Assembly (NCBI GenBank): GCA_035493475.1
Contig: DATJIF010000035.1
Location: forward strand, 1-64,000
Reading direction: 5' to 3'
Length of the DNA stretch: 64,000 nucleotides
Origin: Actinospica sp035493475
GTDB taxonomy: Bacteria; Actinomycetota; Actinomycetes; Streptomycetales; Catenulisporaceae
Under the pieces are notes generated by a model. That model saw only the letters and a program-made list of their open reading frames with translations. It ran no database searches and was not told the origin of the DNA. The position numbers and the translations under genes were made by a program. Position 1 is the stretch's first letter; each line of letters begins with the position of its first letter. Below are positions 51,939-60,044 of the stretch, in pieces.

Positions 51939-53174
51939 TTGAGCGCCGCACCCCAGCACGACCGCCTCGCCGCGCTGCTCGCCGCGATGCGCGCCTTCCG
52001 GGCCGGCGACACCGACGTCCGCGCACCCCGCGACGCCGCCCCCGGCGAGTCCGCCATCGTCGCCGAACTCTGCACCCTCTTCGACGCGATCGCCGACCAC
52101 ACGCAGGCCCTGGAGCAGGAGGTGGCACGGCTGAGAGGCGAGTCCGCGCCGGAGCTGAACGATCCCGCCGACGCCGCCAGCGTCACCGACTCTTCCGCCG
52201 ACTCCGCCGACTCCGCCACCGAATCCTCCGCCAACGCCGAATCCTCCCGCGACACCGCCGCTGACTCTGACGTCGAGCTCCCCGTCATCCCCATCGAACC
52301 GGACCGCGACGGCGCCCCCGCCATCCTCGTCGTCGAGGCGGATTCCGGGAGCGAGAACGACCCCGACGATCCCGGTCCCGGCGCCGATTCACCCATGCGG
52401 GACGCGGCGCAGACAGCCCTGCGCGGACTCGGCGGCGTCTGGGACCAGGCTGCCGTGGTCCGCGTCGACTCCGCCGCGTCCGTGCACGACGCCGCCGCCC
52501 GCCACCGCGTCGTCAGCGCCCTGATCGACGCGCGCGGACCGCTCGACCTGCTGAACTCCGTCCTCGACGCGCTCGACGCCGCCGTCCCCGGCGTGCCGCT
52601 GCTCTGCTTCGCCCCGGACGGCGACCCCACCGCGTACGACCAGGCCACCGTCGTCACCCGCGGCCGCACCCGGGCCGAGGTCGTCCGCTCCAGCACGCAG
52701 GCCGTCGAACGCCTCACCCTGCACTGGCTGACCCAGGCCCCCGTCGCCCCCGACCCGCTCGCCGAGCCCGCCGACTCCGGCTACGGCCAGATCCGCTTCG
52801 AGGGCGAGAAGGTACTCGTCGTGGACGACGACGTGCGCAACGTCTTCGCCATGGTCAGCGCGCTGGAACTGTACGGCCTGACCGCGCTGACCGCCGACAA
52901 CGGCCCCGAGGGCATCGAACTGCTGGTGCGCAACCCCGATATCGGCGTCGTGCTGATGGACCTGATGATGCCCGGCCTCGACGGCTACGCCACCACCGCG
53001 CGCATCCGCTCGTACCCCGAGTTCGCCGACCTGCCGATCATCGCCGTCACCGCCCGCGCCGCCCCCGGCGACCGCGACCGCAGTCTGGCCGCCGGGACGA
53101 ACGAGCACGTCACCAAGCCCGTCGAGATCGATCAGCTGCTCGCCCTGATCAGACGGCTGATCAAGCGGACGTGA
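51939..53174 (+). CDS. Orphan protein with HAMP-like N-terminus and C-terminal receiver domain
   Basis: 411 residues. The TTG start is chosen because AGGAGG lies 6 nt upstream and the conserved sequence begins there. Residues 1-60 look like a HAMP unit (AFRAGDTDVRAPRD, ELCTLFDAIADHTQALE), then a low-complexity Ser/Ala/Asp stretch (about 70-130), a middle domain, and a receiver domain (about 285-411) with acidic pair VDDD, phospho-Asp in LMDLMMPGLDG and Lys in HVTKPVE. The pattern is that of a hybrid histidine kinase that has lost its kinase core. No output domain follows the receiver. Confidence 0.82.
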   Translation: MSAAPQHDRLAALLAAMRAFRAGDTDVRAPRDAAPGESAIVAELCTLFDAIADHTQALEQEVARLRGESAPELNDPADAASVTDSSADSADSATESSANAESSRDTAADSDVELPVIPIEPDRDGAPAILVVEADSGSENDPDDPGPGADSPMRDAAQTALRGLGGVWDQAAVVRVDSAASVHDAAARHRVVSALIDARGPLDLLNSVLDALDAAVPGVPLLCFAPDGDPTAYDQATVVTRGRTRAEVVRSSTQAVERLTLHWLTQAPVAPDPLAEPADSGYGQIRFEGEKVLVVDDDVRNVFAMVSALELYGLTALTADNGPEGIELLVRNPDIGVVLMDLMMPGLDGYATTARIRSYPEFADLPIIAVTARAAPGDRDRSLAAGTNEHVTKPVEIDQLLALIRRLIKRT

Positions 53175-54036
53175 CCGGAGCCCCGTCGCTCGGAACCTCG
53201 TCGCTCGGGACCTCGTCGCTCGGAGCCTCATCGTCGGCCAACGCGGCCAGGAACGCAGGACGCTGATCCACCAGCCAGTCCTGCGTCCGGTCCCAGAAGG
53301 CCCACCCGCCATTGCTCTTGAACGCCTTCACGAACGGCGCGTCCCCGGCCTCGAGCCGCGCCGCGAAGTCCGCCCGCTCGACCGCCGTGACCTCCTCGAT
53401 CACACCCGGCAGCGCGGCCCGATCCTCCGCCGACATCCCGTACCCGTCCGCCAGGATCCGCAGCCGGCGCACGGAGTCGAGACCGACGTACGGCGGGAAC
53501 TGCGCTGCCGTCTCGGGATCCAGCATCGGCACCCAGTACCGCGCGGCCATCGCCACATCCCACAGCGGCCGCCCCGGCGCCGCCATGTCGAAGTCGATCA
53601 GCCCGAACGCCTCCCCGTCCCGGAACACGACGTTCTCCACGCACGCGTCACCGTGGCACACCATCGTCCCGCCCTGCGGATCCGCGAACCCCATCGCCCA
53701 CGCCACCCCCTCCTCGACCGGAACCGCCGAGGCCGCCGCGTGGAACCGCCGCAGCATCGCCCCCACCGAAGCCAACGCCGCCTCGCTCATCGACCAGGCC
53801 GGATACGGCATCAGCGCAACGTCCCCCGCCACGAACGTGAGCTGCTCACGCCCGTCCGCGAGCCCCACAGGCTCCGGCGCCCCGTCGAACCCCTGCTCCC
53901 GCAACGCCCCCAAGAACCGATGAATCGCCGCCGCATGCCCCTGCGCAGGCCGATGCACCACATCCCCGCGTCGAAACACCGCCCCCGGATTCATCATCCC
54001 GCCACTGAGCACCTCATCCAGCACCTCATCGTCCAC
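53161..54036 (-). CDS. Aminoglycoside-phosphotransferase-fold protein
   Basis: 291 residues from the GTG at 54036. Motifs VCHGDACVENVV and IDFDMAAPGRPLWDVA. Probably phosphorylates an unknown small molecule. The C-terminal tail carries repeated PSDEV units encoded by a 15-bp tandem repeat. Its 3' end overlaps the receiver gene's by 14 bp on the opposite strand. Confidence 0.85.
   Translation of the reverse strand: MDDEVLDEVLSGGMMNPGAVFRRGDVVHRPAQGHAAAIHRFLGALREQGFDGAPEPVGLADGREQLTFVAGDVALMPYPAWSMSEAALASVGAMLRRFHAAASAVPVEEGVAWAMGFADPQGGTMVCHGDACVENVVFRDGEAFGLIDFDMAAPGRPLWDVAMAARYWVPMLDPETAAQFPPYVGLDSVRRLRILADGYGMSAEDRAALPGVIEEVTAVERADFAARLEAGDAPFVKAFKSNGGWAFWDRTQDWLVDQRPAFLAALADDEAPSDEVPSDEVPSDGAPVTSA
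53184..53228. repeat. Three 15-bp in-frame tandem repeats
   Basis: CGTCGCTCGGAACCT and two close variants follow without gaps. They encode the repeated Glu/Asp-Val/Ala-Pro-Ser-Asp tail of the phosphotransferase-fold protein. Confidence 0.85.
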
Positions 54037-54253
54037 GGCGATCAGCCTAACCGAGCCCAGGCGGTCAGTGATCGCAGCAGCGCTCGAGATCAGGCTCCGG
54101 CTGCGAGAAGGATGAAAACCGCTGCGGACGCGGTGGTCGACGGCATGGGAACAAGGGCAGGGCTCAGCGACGCCTGCGCATGGTGTCGTCTCGACCTGTG
54201 CCGTCTCTAGAACATGCGCCCGACGGTATGTATGACGTGGCCGGAATGCGTTC

Positions 54254-54838
54254 TCAGACGTCGCGGACGCGAGCGTGCAGGTGCATGTCATGCCGCCCGT
54301 CATCATGCAGCCCGGCGCTGCGCATCGTGCCCTCCAGCAGAAAGCCGGACTTGATGGCGACTCGACAGGAGGCATTGTTCTGCGTCGAGTGATCCAGGTG
54401 CAGGCGGTAGAAGCCAATCTCGTCCAAGGCCCAGGCACTGAGCGTGGAGAGGGCATGCGTGGCAACGCCCGCACCGCGTGCCGCGGGCAACACCCAATAC
54501 CCGATGCCTGCGATGCCCTCGTCTAAGTTCACGCTGCCCAAAGCAATCCGGCCAAGCACCTCGCCACCGTCGCGCGCGATCGCCCAGTGCCCGCCCTTAT
54601 CCCCCTGCCAGTCCTGCTGATACCGCTCGAACCACTCCCGGACCCGCTCCTCGGACGCCGGACGACGCGTATGCCACCGGCGAGTCTCCGCATCCTGGTA
54701 AGCCGACAGGAACACCGGCGCGTCAGCCGACTCCCAGGGGCGAAGGATCAGCCCCGCTCCGATCGGCAGCACCGGCTGAGGGGAACGTGCGAACGTACCG
54801 GGCTGAAGGACGGGCGGCGTCGACAGGTCGCGGGTCAT
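54254..54838 (-). CDS. GNAT N-acetyltransferase (RimJ/RimL type)
   Basis: 194 residues from the ATG at 54838 (another ATG two codons earlier). Acetyl-CoA loop LPAARGAGVATHAL; LRPWESADAP at the N-terminus and NNASCRVAIKSGF near the end are typical of RimJ/L-like enzymes. Acceptor unknown. Upstream, 54037-54253 has no gene. Confidence 0.9.
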   Translation of the reverse strand: MTRDLSTPPVLQPGTFARSPQPVLPIGAGLILRPWESADAPVFLSAYQDAETRRWHTRRPASEERVREWFERYQQDWQGDKGGHWAIARDGGEVLGRIALGSVNLDEGIAGIGYWVLPAARGAGVATHALSTLSAWALDEIGFYRLHLDHSTQNNASCRVAIKSGFLLEGTMRSAGLHDDGRHDMHLHARVRDV

Positions 54839-54895
54839 GGCCAATGATCACCCGATGGTCACCGCGCTCGTCAAGGTCCCGCGGGCTCCTGCTGT

Positions 54896-55030
54896 GTAGC
54901 GGGCCGAAGGCTTGGGGCGGGTGGGCGGGCTAAGTAGTAAGTAATCGCCCCGGACGTAACCGCTGCCACGAAGCGAGGTACGAGCGCAGTGGCGGCGGCG
55001 TAGGTAGGGGCGAACACGGAACCGCAGGCC
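54896..55030 (+). repeat. Dispersed repeat element, copy E (5'-truncated)
   Basis: Begins at GTAGCGGGCC, lacking the first module of copies B-D. Hairpin arms CCGCTGCCAC (54960-54969) and GTGGCGGCGG (54989-54998): nine pairs plus one T-G, 19-nt loop. It lies between the GNAT and PP2C genes. Confidence 0.85.
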
Positions 55031-55100
55031 GCCGACGAAAACCGGCTCCCAGCGCGAGCCGGGCGCCGCTTTATTGTCACTGTCGCGGAGCGGCGATTTC

Positions 55101-56723
55101 CTAGCCGAAGCGGACGGCCAGGAGGCAGGCGTCGTCGTCGGTGTCGGAGCGGACGTGGTGGAGGATGCGGTCGGCGTAGGCCTCTAGGTCTTGGGTGGGT
55201 TGGGCGGCGTGGTCGAGGAGGCTTGCGATGTTGTCCTCGGGGGCGCGGCGGCGGCGTTCGATGAGGCCGTCGGTGTAGAGGAGGAGGACGTCGCCGGGTT
55301 CGATGCGGTATTCGGCCTCGTCGAAGGCGCCGTCGGGGTCCACGCCGAGCATGGCGCCTTGGGGCTTGGGGACGGGGGTGGCGCGGCCGTGGCGGACTAG
55401 GACGGGGTTGGGGTGGCCCGCGCTGGCCAGGGTGAGGCGGCGTAGGGCGGGGTCGTAGACGGCGCAGCAGGCGCTGGCGATGGTGAATTCGGGGAGCTCG
55501 AAGGTGAGCTTGTTGAGCCAGTAGAGCAGGCGGGCACTTCCGGCGCCGGTCACGGAGAGGCCGTGCAGGGCGTGGTAGAGCCTGGCCATCGCGGTGGCGG
55601 CGGGGAAGCCGTGTCCGGCCACGTCGCCCACGTGCATCAGGAGTCTGCCGTCGGCTAGGCGGGTCACGCCGTACCAGTCGCCGCCCACTCCGGCCGCGGC
55701 GCTGGCGGGGCGGTAGCGGGTGGCGAGTTCGATGCCGGGCAGCGCGTCGGGGGCCTGGCCGGTGGGCATGATGACCTGCTGCAGCAGTCCGGCGAGCTGG
55801 CGTTCGGAGTCGGCGCGGCTGCGGCGGGCGGCGAGCTGGACCTGGGCGATCTCCAGCGCGGTCTGGGTGCGGCGGCGGTCGGTCACGTCCTGGACCGAGC
55901 CGTAGACGCGCACCACGTCGCGTCCGTCGCGGCCGTCGCCCGCCGCGTCGCACGCGGGTTCGCCGCCGAATCTGATGTGCCGGACGCCGCCCGCGGGTTG
56001 CAGCACCCTGACCTCGACGTGGCCCGGTCGCGCGTCGCGGATCAGGGCCTTGAGGAACGCGTCGTGCTCGGCGGCGTCGTCCTGGTGCACGAGGTAGGGC
56101 GGCTGATCGGCGGGTAGCGGGCCGGGAACCACGCCGGCTCCGAGGACGGCTAGGGCCTGCGCGTACCAGTAGACGGTCCCGGCGCGCACGTCCCATTCCC
56201 ATGGCCCGGTGCCGGCCAGCCGGTGCAGCTTCTCCTCCCAGGCCGGGTCGGTGCCCGCGGTGCCGCGGTTCGGGCGCAGGGTGACGAGCAGCAGGCCGGG
56301 TTCCATCCGCACCGCGCCGACGGAGACGCTGCGCGGCCTTACTCTGCCTCCGGGTTCTGATTCGTCGTCGTATCCGTGTTCGTGGATACGCAGCGGGGTT
56401 CCGGTCTCCAGCACCTCGCGCAGCGCGTCGAGCAGGCCGGAGGCTCGCGCCCACGGCATCAGTTCGGTCAGCGTGCGGCCCGGCAGGCGGCGTTCGTCGG
56501 GGGCGGGGACGAGCAGGTCGGCGGCGGCGATGTTCGCGGACGCCACTTCCAGTTCCCGGCTTTCGGTATCCGAGAACCTGACGAGCAGGGAGGGCTCGAA
56601 GGAGGTGTCGAGCATGCGGGTGAGGACGTTCGCGGTCACCGGGCGGTCGGCCGTCTCCCGTCCCGCCTCCGGTCCCGTTCCCTGCGCGGGTACGCTGTTC
56701 GCCGCCTTCGCGGACCGGTTCAT
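55101..56723 (-). CDS. SpoIIE/RsbU-type PP2C phosphatase with PAS domains
   Basis: 540 residues. Two PAS-like sensor regions (about 35-160 and 165-275), a short coiled segment, then a PP2C domain (about 310-540) with GVGGDWYGV, MHVGDVAGHG, LASAGHPNPVLV and the final DDDACLLAVR metal motif. Dephosphorylates the STAS antagonist to free the sigma factor. Start overlaps the upstream stop (ATGA). Signal sensed is unknown. Confidence 0.93.
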   Translation of the reverse strand: MNRSAKAANSVPAQGTGPEAGRETADRPVTANVLTRMLDTSFEPSLLVRFSDTESRELEVASANIAAADLLVPAPDERRLPGRTLTELMPWARASGLLDALREVLETGTPLRIHEHGYDDESEPGGRVRPRSVSVGAVRMEPGLLLVTLRPNRGTAGTDPAWEEKLHRLAGTGPWEWDVRAGTVYWYAQALAVLGAGVVPGPLPADQPPYLVHQDDAAEHDAFLKALIRDARPGHVEVRVLQPAGGVRHIRFGGEPACDAAGDGRDGRDVVRVYGSVQDVTDRRRTQTALEIAQVQLAARRSRADSERQLAGLLQQVIMPTGQAPDALPGIELATRYRPASAAAGVGGDWYGVTRLADGRLLMHVGDVAGHGFPAATAMARLYHALHGLSVTGAGSARLLYWLNKLTFELPEFTIASACCAVYDPALRRLTLASAGHPNPVLVRHGRATPVPKPQGAMLGVDPDGAFDEAEYRIEPGDVLLLYTDGLIERRRRAPEDNIASLLDHAAQPTQDLEAYADRILHHVRSDTDDDACLLAVRFG

Positions 56724-57229
56724 GACGTCCGCGGCCGCTCGAAACGCTTGGTCAGGGTGACGGTGCCGAAGCCGTCCTGCCGCTCCCAGGCCAGGCCGTC
56801 CACCAGGGCGCCGAGCATGATCCAGCCGATGCCGTCGGTGTCGGGGGCGAATCCGGGCGGGACCGGCGCGCGTACGGTGACCCGCAGTTCGTCCCGGTAC
56901 GCGGCGAAGCGGCAGGCGAGTCCGATGGCGCCGCCGTCCGGGAATGCCGGGTGCAGCAGGAACAGCGCGCAGGCCTCGTCCACGGCCAGCCGCAGGTCGG
57001 TCACGTCGGTGATGCCGAGGTGCAGCACGGCGCCGAGGTGCACGGCGGCGGAGCGGGCGAGCACGACGAACAGGCGGTCGGCCGGGATCTCGATGAAGAC
57101 CTCGGACTCGGGCAGCAGCGCCGCGTCATCCTGGTCGGGCTTCTCCGGGGCCTGCGCCGCCCCCGCCGCGCGCGGCCCGTCGGATCCGGCGAATCCCGCG
57201 TCCTCGTCGCCCGTCGTCTCGTCCCGCAT
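56720..57229 (-). CDS. RsbW-like anti-sigma ATPase with altered N-box
   Basis: 169 residues. The HATPase fold is recognisable from DLRLAVDEACALFLLHP and GIGWIMLGALVDGLAW. The Asn that normally binds Mg-ATP in the N-box (SEAVTNAVEH pattern) is Leu here, so kinase activity may be reduced or differently supported. A low-complexity N-terminus (1-35) precedes the domain. It should bind the sigma factor encoded upstream. Stop overlaps the phosphatase start. Confidence 0.8.
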   Translation of the reverse strand: MRDETTGDEDAGFAGSDGPRAAGAAQAPEKPDQDDAALLPESEVFIEIPADRLFVVLARSAAVHLGAVLHLGITDVTDLRLAVDEACALFLLHPAFPDGGAIGLACRFAAYRDELRVTVRAPVPPGFAPDTDGIGWIMLGALVDGLAWERQDGFGTVTLTKRFERPRTS

Positions 57230-57315
57230 CGGTCGGCTCCCACTCCCGTCTCGAGTCACCTGCCCAGAGCGCGGCGGCGCCGCACCAGCCAGCCCATACC
57301 CTCTCGCCGGGTCCG

Positions 57316-57657
57316 TCACGCGAGCGCCTCGTCGAGGCTCGGGCGAACGTCCAGGCACCGGCCCGCGCCGGCGAGGTCCAGCACGCGCCGCACCGCCGGG
57401 TGCGGCGCCACCAGACGCAGCGCGGTGCCGACGCCCTCGGCGAGCCGGGCGGCGCGCAGCAGCACGCGCAGGCCGCTGGAGTCTAGGAACTCCAGGGACG
57501 TCGCGTCCAGCACCACCGCCTCGGAGCTCCCGGCGAGCAGCCGCTCCAGCCGCGGCCAGAACCGCTCGGAGGCGCCGAGGTCGAGATCCCCGGCGATCGC
57601 CAGGACCGCGGTGTGCCGGTCGGCGGAGAGCGTGGTGGTGACATTGAACCGCTCCAT
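57316..57657 (-). CDS. STAS-domain anti-anti-sigma factor
   Basis: 113 residues, complete STAS fold with the phospho-acceptor Ser in FLDSSGLRVLL. Its unphosphorylated form would sequester the RsbW-like protein encoded next. A SigB-type promoter lies just upstream, giving an almost leaderless message. Confidence 0.93.
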   Translation of the reverse strand: MERFNVTTTLSADRHTAVLAIAGDLDLGASERFWPRLERLLAGSSEAVVLDATSLEFLDSSGLRVLLRAARLAEGVGTALRLVAPHPAVRRVLDLAGAGRCLDVRPSLDEALA

Positions 57658-57667
57658 GCGTCACCGG

Positions 57668-57692
57668 GTAACCGGGCGGCCCGGCCGCAAAC
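57668..57692 (-). promoter_or_regulatory. SigB/SigF-type promoter for the STAS gene
   Basis: Minus strand reads GTTT, 15 bases, GGTTAC, close to the SigF/SigB consensus GTTT-N15-GGGTAT/C. It ends 11 bp before the STAS ATG. Confidence 0.5.
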
Positions 57693-57700
57693 CCCCCTGT

Positions 57701-58534
57701 TCACTCGAACCCGGCGCGCAGCCGGCCGAGGATCTGGTTCAGCAACCGGGAGATCTGCATCTGCGACACGCCGAGCTCCTCGCCGATCTCCGCCTGCGTC
57801 ATGCCGCGGAAGAAGCGCATCAGCAGGATCCGCTTGTCCCGCTCGCCGAGTTCGGCGAGCAGCCCGGTGAGCACCTGACGGTCGATCACGGCCTCGAAGC
57901 GCTCGTCGTGTTCGCCCATGAAGTCCAGCAGGCTCGCGCCCTGCTCCTCGGCGTTCACCGGGACGTCCAGGGACGCGGTCGTGTACGCGCCGGCCGCGTC
58001 GATCGCCTCGACGATCTCCTCAGGGTCGGCGCCGAGGTGCTCGGCGAGTTCGGCGATCGTCGGCTCGCGGCCGAGTTCGTGGGTGAGCGCGTCGGTGGCC
58101 TTGCGCAGCGCGCCGGAGAGCTCCTGCATCCGGCGCGGCACGTGCACGCCCCAGGTCGCGTCCCGGAAGTAGCGTTTGATCTCCCCGATGATCATCGGGG
58201 TGGCGTAGCCCAGGAAGCCGGTGCCGTGCTCGGGGTCGAAGTTGTCCACGGCCTTGACCAGGCCGAGGTAGGCGACCTGCTCGAAGTCCTCGCCGCCGCC
58301 CCCGGTGGAGCCGGACGGGCCGCGGCCGCCGTAGCGCTGCGCGATGTGCCGCGCGTACGCCATGTGGTCCTCGATCACCTCGGCGCGCAGCCGGGCCCGC
58401 TCGGGATCGTCCGCGGGCAGCTCGGCCATCCGGCGCAGCACGCGCATCGTCTCGGCACGCTGCTCCGCGCGCCGGTCGGACACCTCGGGCGTAACAGGAT
58501 TCGAATTCTCCTCGTCCGTCCCTCCGGACCGCAT
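57701..58534 (-). CDS. SigB/SigF/SigG-family sigma factor
   Basis: 277 residues from the ATG at 58534 (an adjacent GTG at 58537 is in frame). Region 2 (YLGLVKAVDNFDPEHGTGF, ATPMIIGEIKRYFRD) and region 4 (MTQAEIGEELGVSQMQIS) are intact. Stress or developmental sigma factor controlled by partner switching. Heads the sigma-STAS-RsbW-PP2C set. Confidence 0.94.
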   Translation of the reverse strand: MRSGGTDEENSNPVTPEVSDRRAEQRAETMRVLRRMAELPADDPERARLRAEVIEDHMAYARHIAQRYGGRGPSGSTGGGGEDFEQVAYLGLVKAVDNFDPEHGTGFLGYATPMIIGEIKRYFRDATWGVHVPRRMQELSGALRKATDALTHELGREPTIAELAEHLGADPEEIVEAIDAAGAYTTASLDVPVNAEEQGASLLDFMGEHDERFEAVIDRQVLTGLLAELGERDKRILLMRFFRGMTQAEIGEELGVSQMQISRLLNQILGRLRAGFE

Positions 58535-58560
58535 CACACCTCCGTTCCGCCCTCAGGCAG

Positions 58561-58585
58561 GTAACCGGTGCGCGCCCGGGCAAAC
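58561..58585 (-). promoter_or_regulatory. SigB/SigF-type promoter for the sigma gene
   Basis: Minus strand reads GTTT, 15 bases, GGTTAC, the same architecture and -10 as the promoter at 57668-57692. It lies 26 bp upstream of the sigma ATG, implying autoregulation. Confidence 0.55.
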
Positions 58586-58631
58586 CTCGCGGGGCAGGAA
58601 TGAACCCGGCCAGGCCGGGTAGCCCGAGACA

Positions 58632-58928
58632 ATGGACGCGATCAGCACGCCGCCGGCGCCGGGTTCCGCGGAGCCCGGGCGCGAGCCGCGGCCGGCCACG
58701 CCGCCGGTCCCCGAACCCGAGCGCGACCCGCGTCCTTCCCCGCCGCCGCTGCCGGAACCGGGCGATCCCGAACCCTTCCCGCGTCCGCCCGAGCCGCCGG
58801 GACCGCCCGCGCCGCCGCCCGGACCGCCGGAGCCCGGCGGTCCCCCGGCGCCGCCGCCCGAGCCGCAGCCGTGGCCGCCGATCCCGGAGCCCGGCCCGGA
58901 CATCCCGCCGCTGCCGGCCCCGGCCTGA
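58632..58928 (+). CDS. Small proline-rich protein (uncertain)
   Basis: 98 residues, more than one third Pro, with runs of Pro-Glu-Pro. No signal peptide or family. No clear ribosome binding site, and the same DNA is open on the other strand as a Gly-rich frame, so composition alone may explain it. Placed divergently from the sigma gene. Confidence 0.35.
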   Translation: MDAISTPPAPGSAEPGREPRPATPPVPEPERDPRPSPPPLPEPGDPEPFPRPPEPPGPPAPPPGPPEPGGPPAPPPEPQPWPPIPEPGPDIPPLPAPA

Positions 58929-59085
58929 GCCGGACTCCCCCGCCCGGGTCGACGAATCCTGATCAGCCCGTTCGCCCGACGACCCCCGGGCCGACGCGGG
59001 CGCGCGGGTGAACGGCTACACTGTGCGCCGAGCGCCCCGACGCCCGACCCGCCCCACCTGAGCCCAAGGAGCGTGTTTCAGCACT

Positions 59086-59427
59086 ATGGACCGCCTCGCT
59101 GTCGCCGTGGCGCCGGACGGCCCCGGCCGTTATGTGGTCACGCTCGCGGGAGAGCTCGACCTGGCCGCGGCCGACGGTTTCTGGGCGGAACTGCAGCCGC
59201 TGATCGAACCCGCCGGGATGGTCGTGCTCGACGGCACCGAACTGAGCTTCCTCGACTCCAGCGGACTGCGCGTGCTGCTGCTGGCGAACGCGCGGGCCAA
59301 GGAGGTGGGCGCGAAGCTTCGGCTGGTCGCCCCGCACCGCGCCGTGCGCCGCACGCTGGAGCTGACCGGCGCCGACGACCTGGTCACCACCTGCGCGTCG
59401 GTGGACGAGGCGCTGGTCGCGGACTAG
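59086..59427 (+). CDS. STAS-domain anti-anti-sigma factor (second)
   Basis: 113 residues, phospho-acceptor Ser in FLDSSGLRVLL, the same block as in the STAS protein at 57316-57657. Likely a paralogue from duplication. Its 3' end overlaps the convergent ATPase gene by 4 bp. Confidence 0.92.
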   Translation: MDRLAVAVAPDGPGRYVVTLAGELDLAAADGFWAELQPLIEPAGMVVLDGTELSFLDSSGLRVLLLANARAKEVGAKLRLVAPHRAVRRTLELTGADDLVTTCASVDEALVAD

Positions 59428-59873
59428 CGCCTCGCGTTGGGGCGGCCGTCCACCTGCCGCGGGAGCTCCATCTCCATCCGGACGGCGGTGCCCTGGCCCG
59501 GCACGCTGCGTATCTCGACCGCGTCGCAGGCCTGCCGCACGATCCACAGTCCGGCGCCGCCGTGCCCGGACAGGTCGGGGCGGCGTCTTCCGGCGGCCGG
59601 GTCGCGCAGTTCGCCGTGGTCGACGACCTCGCAGACCAGGCTGCCCTCCTCGGTCCACAGCCGGAGCAGTCCGCCGCCGTCCGCGTGCATGACGGTGTTC
59701 GCCGCGAGCTCGTGCGCGGAGAGCACGAAGTCGGGCACGCGCCGGGGGTCGAGACCGGCCGCCGCGGCCGCCCGGCCGACCTCGTGCCGCAGCCGGGGCA
59801 GGTCGTCCGGGTCGTCGAAGCGCAGCACGCACAGCGGTTCGGGCGCTGGCTCGGGGAACGCGTTCTGTGACAT
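59424..59873 (-). CDS. RsbW-like ATP-binding protein (second)
   Basis: 149 residues. N-box SAHELAANTVMHA keeps the Mg-binding Asn, and GHGGAGLWIVRQ is the G2 box. Unlike the first RsbW-like protein, its ATP site looks intact. Convergent with the second STAS gene, its probable partner. Confidence 0.9.
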   Translation of the reverse strand: MSQNAFPEPAPEPLCVLRFDDPDDLPRLRHEVGRAAAAAGLDPRRVPDFVLSAHELAANTVMHADGGGLLRLWTEEGSLVCEVVDHGELRDPAAGRRRPDLSGHGGAGLWIVRQACDAVEIRSVPGQGTAVRMEMELPRQVDGRPNARR

Positions 59874-60044
59874 CAGGTCAGCCGACAGCTCTGGGTCTTG
59901 TCTCGTCGAAAGGCGGCAGGCGCCAGCGGACAGCGTAGCCGCTCGGGTGCCGGATGCGCGCCGGGTCGGTCGCTCTCGACTACCCCGCGCCGCCGCGATT
60001 CATGCGCCCGGCGAGATCGTTCCCTCGTCCCCCGCCGCCGCGCG

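Noticed and set aside
58553..58903. Gly-rich minus-strand frame opposite the proline-rich frame
   Set aside because: Pure composition effect of Pro codons read on the other strand; no domain and no start signal.
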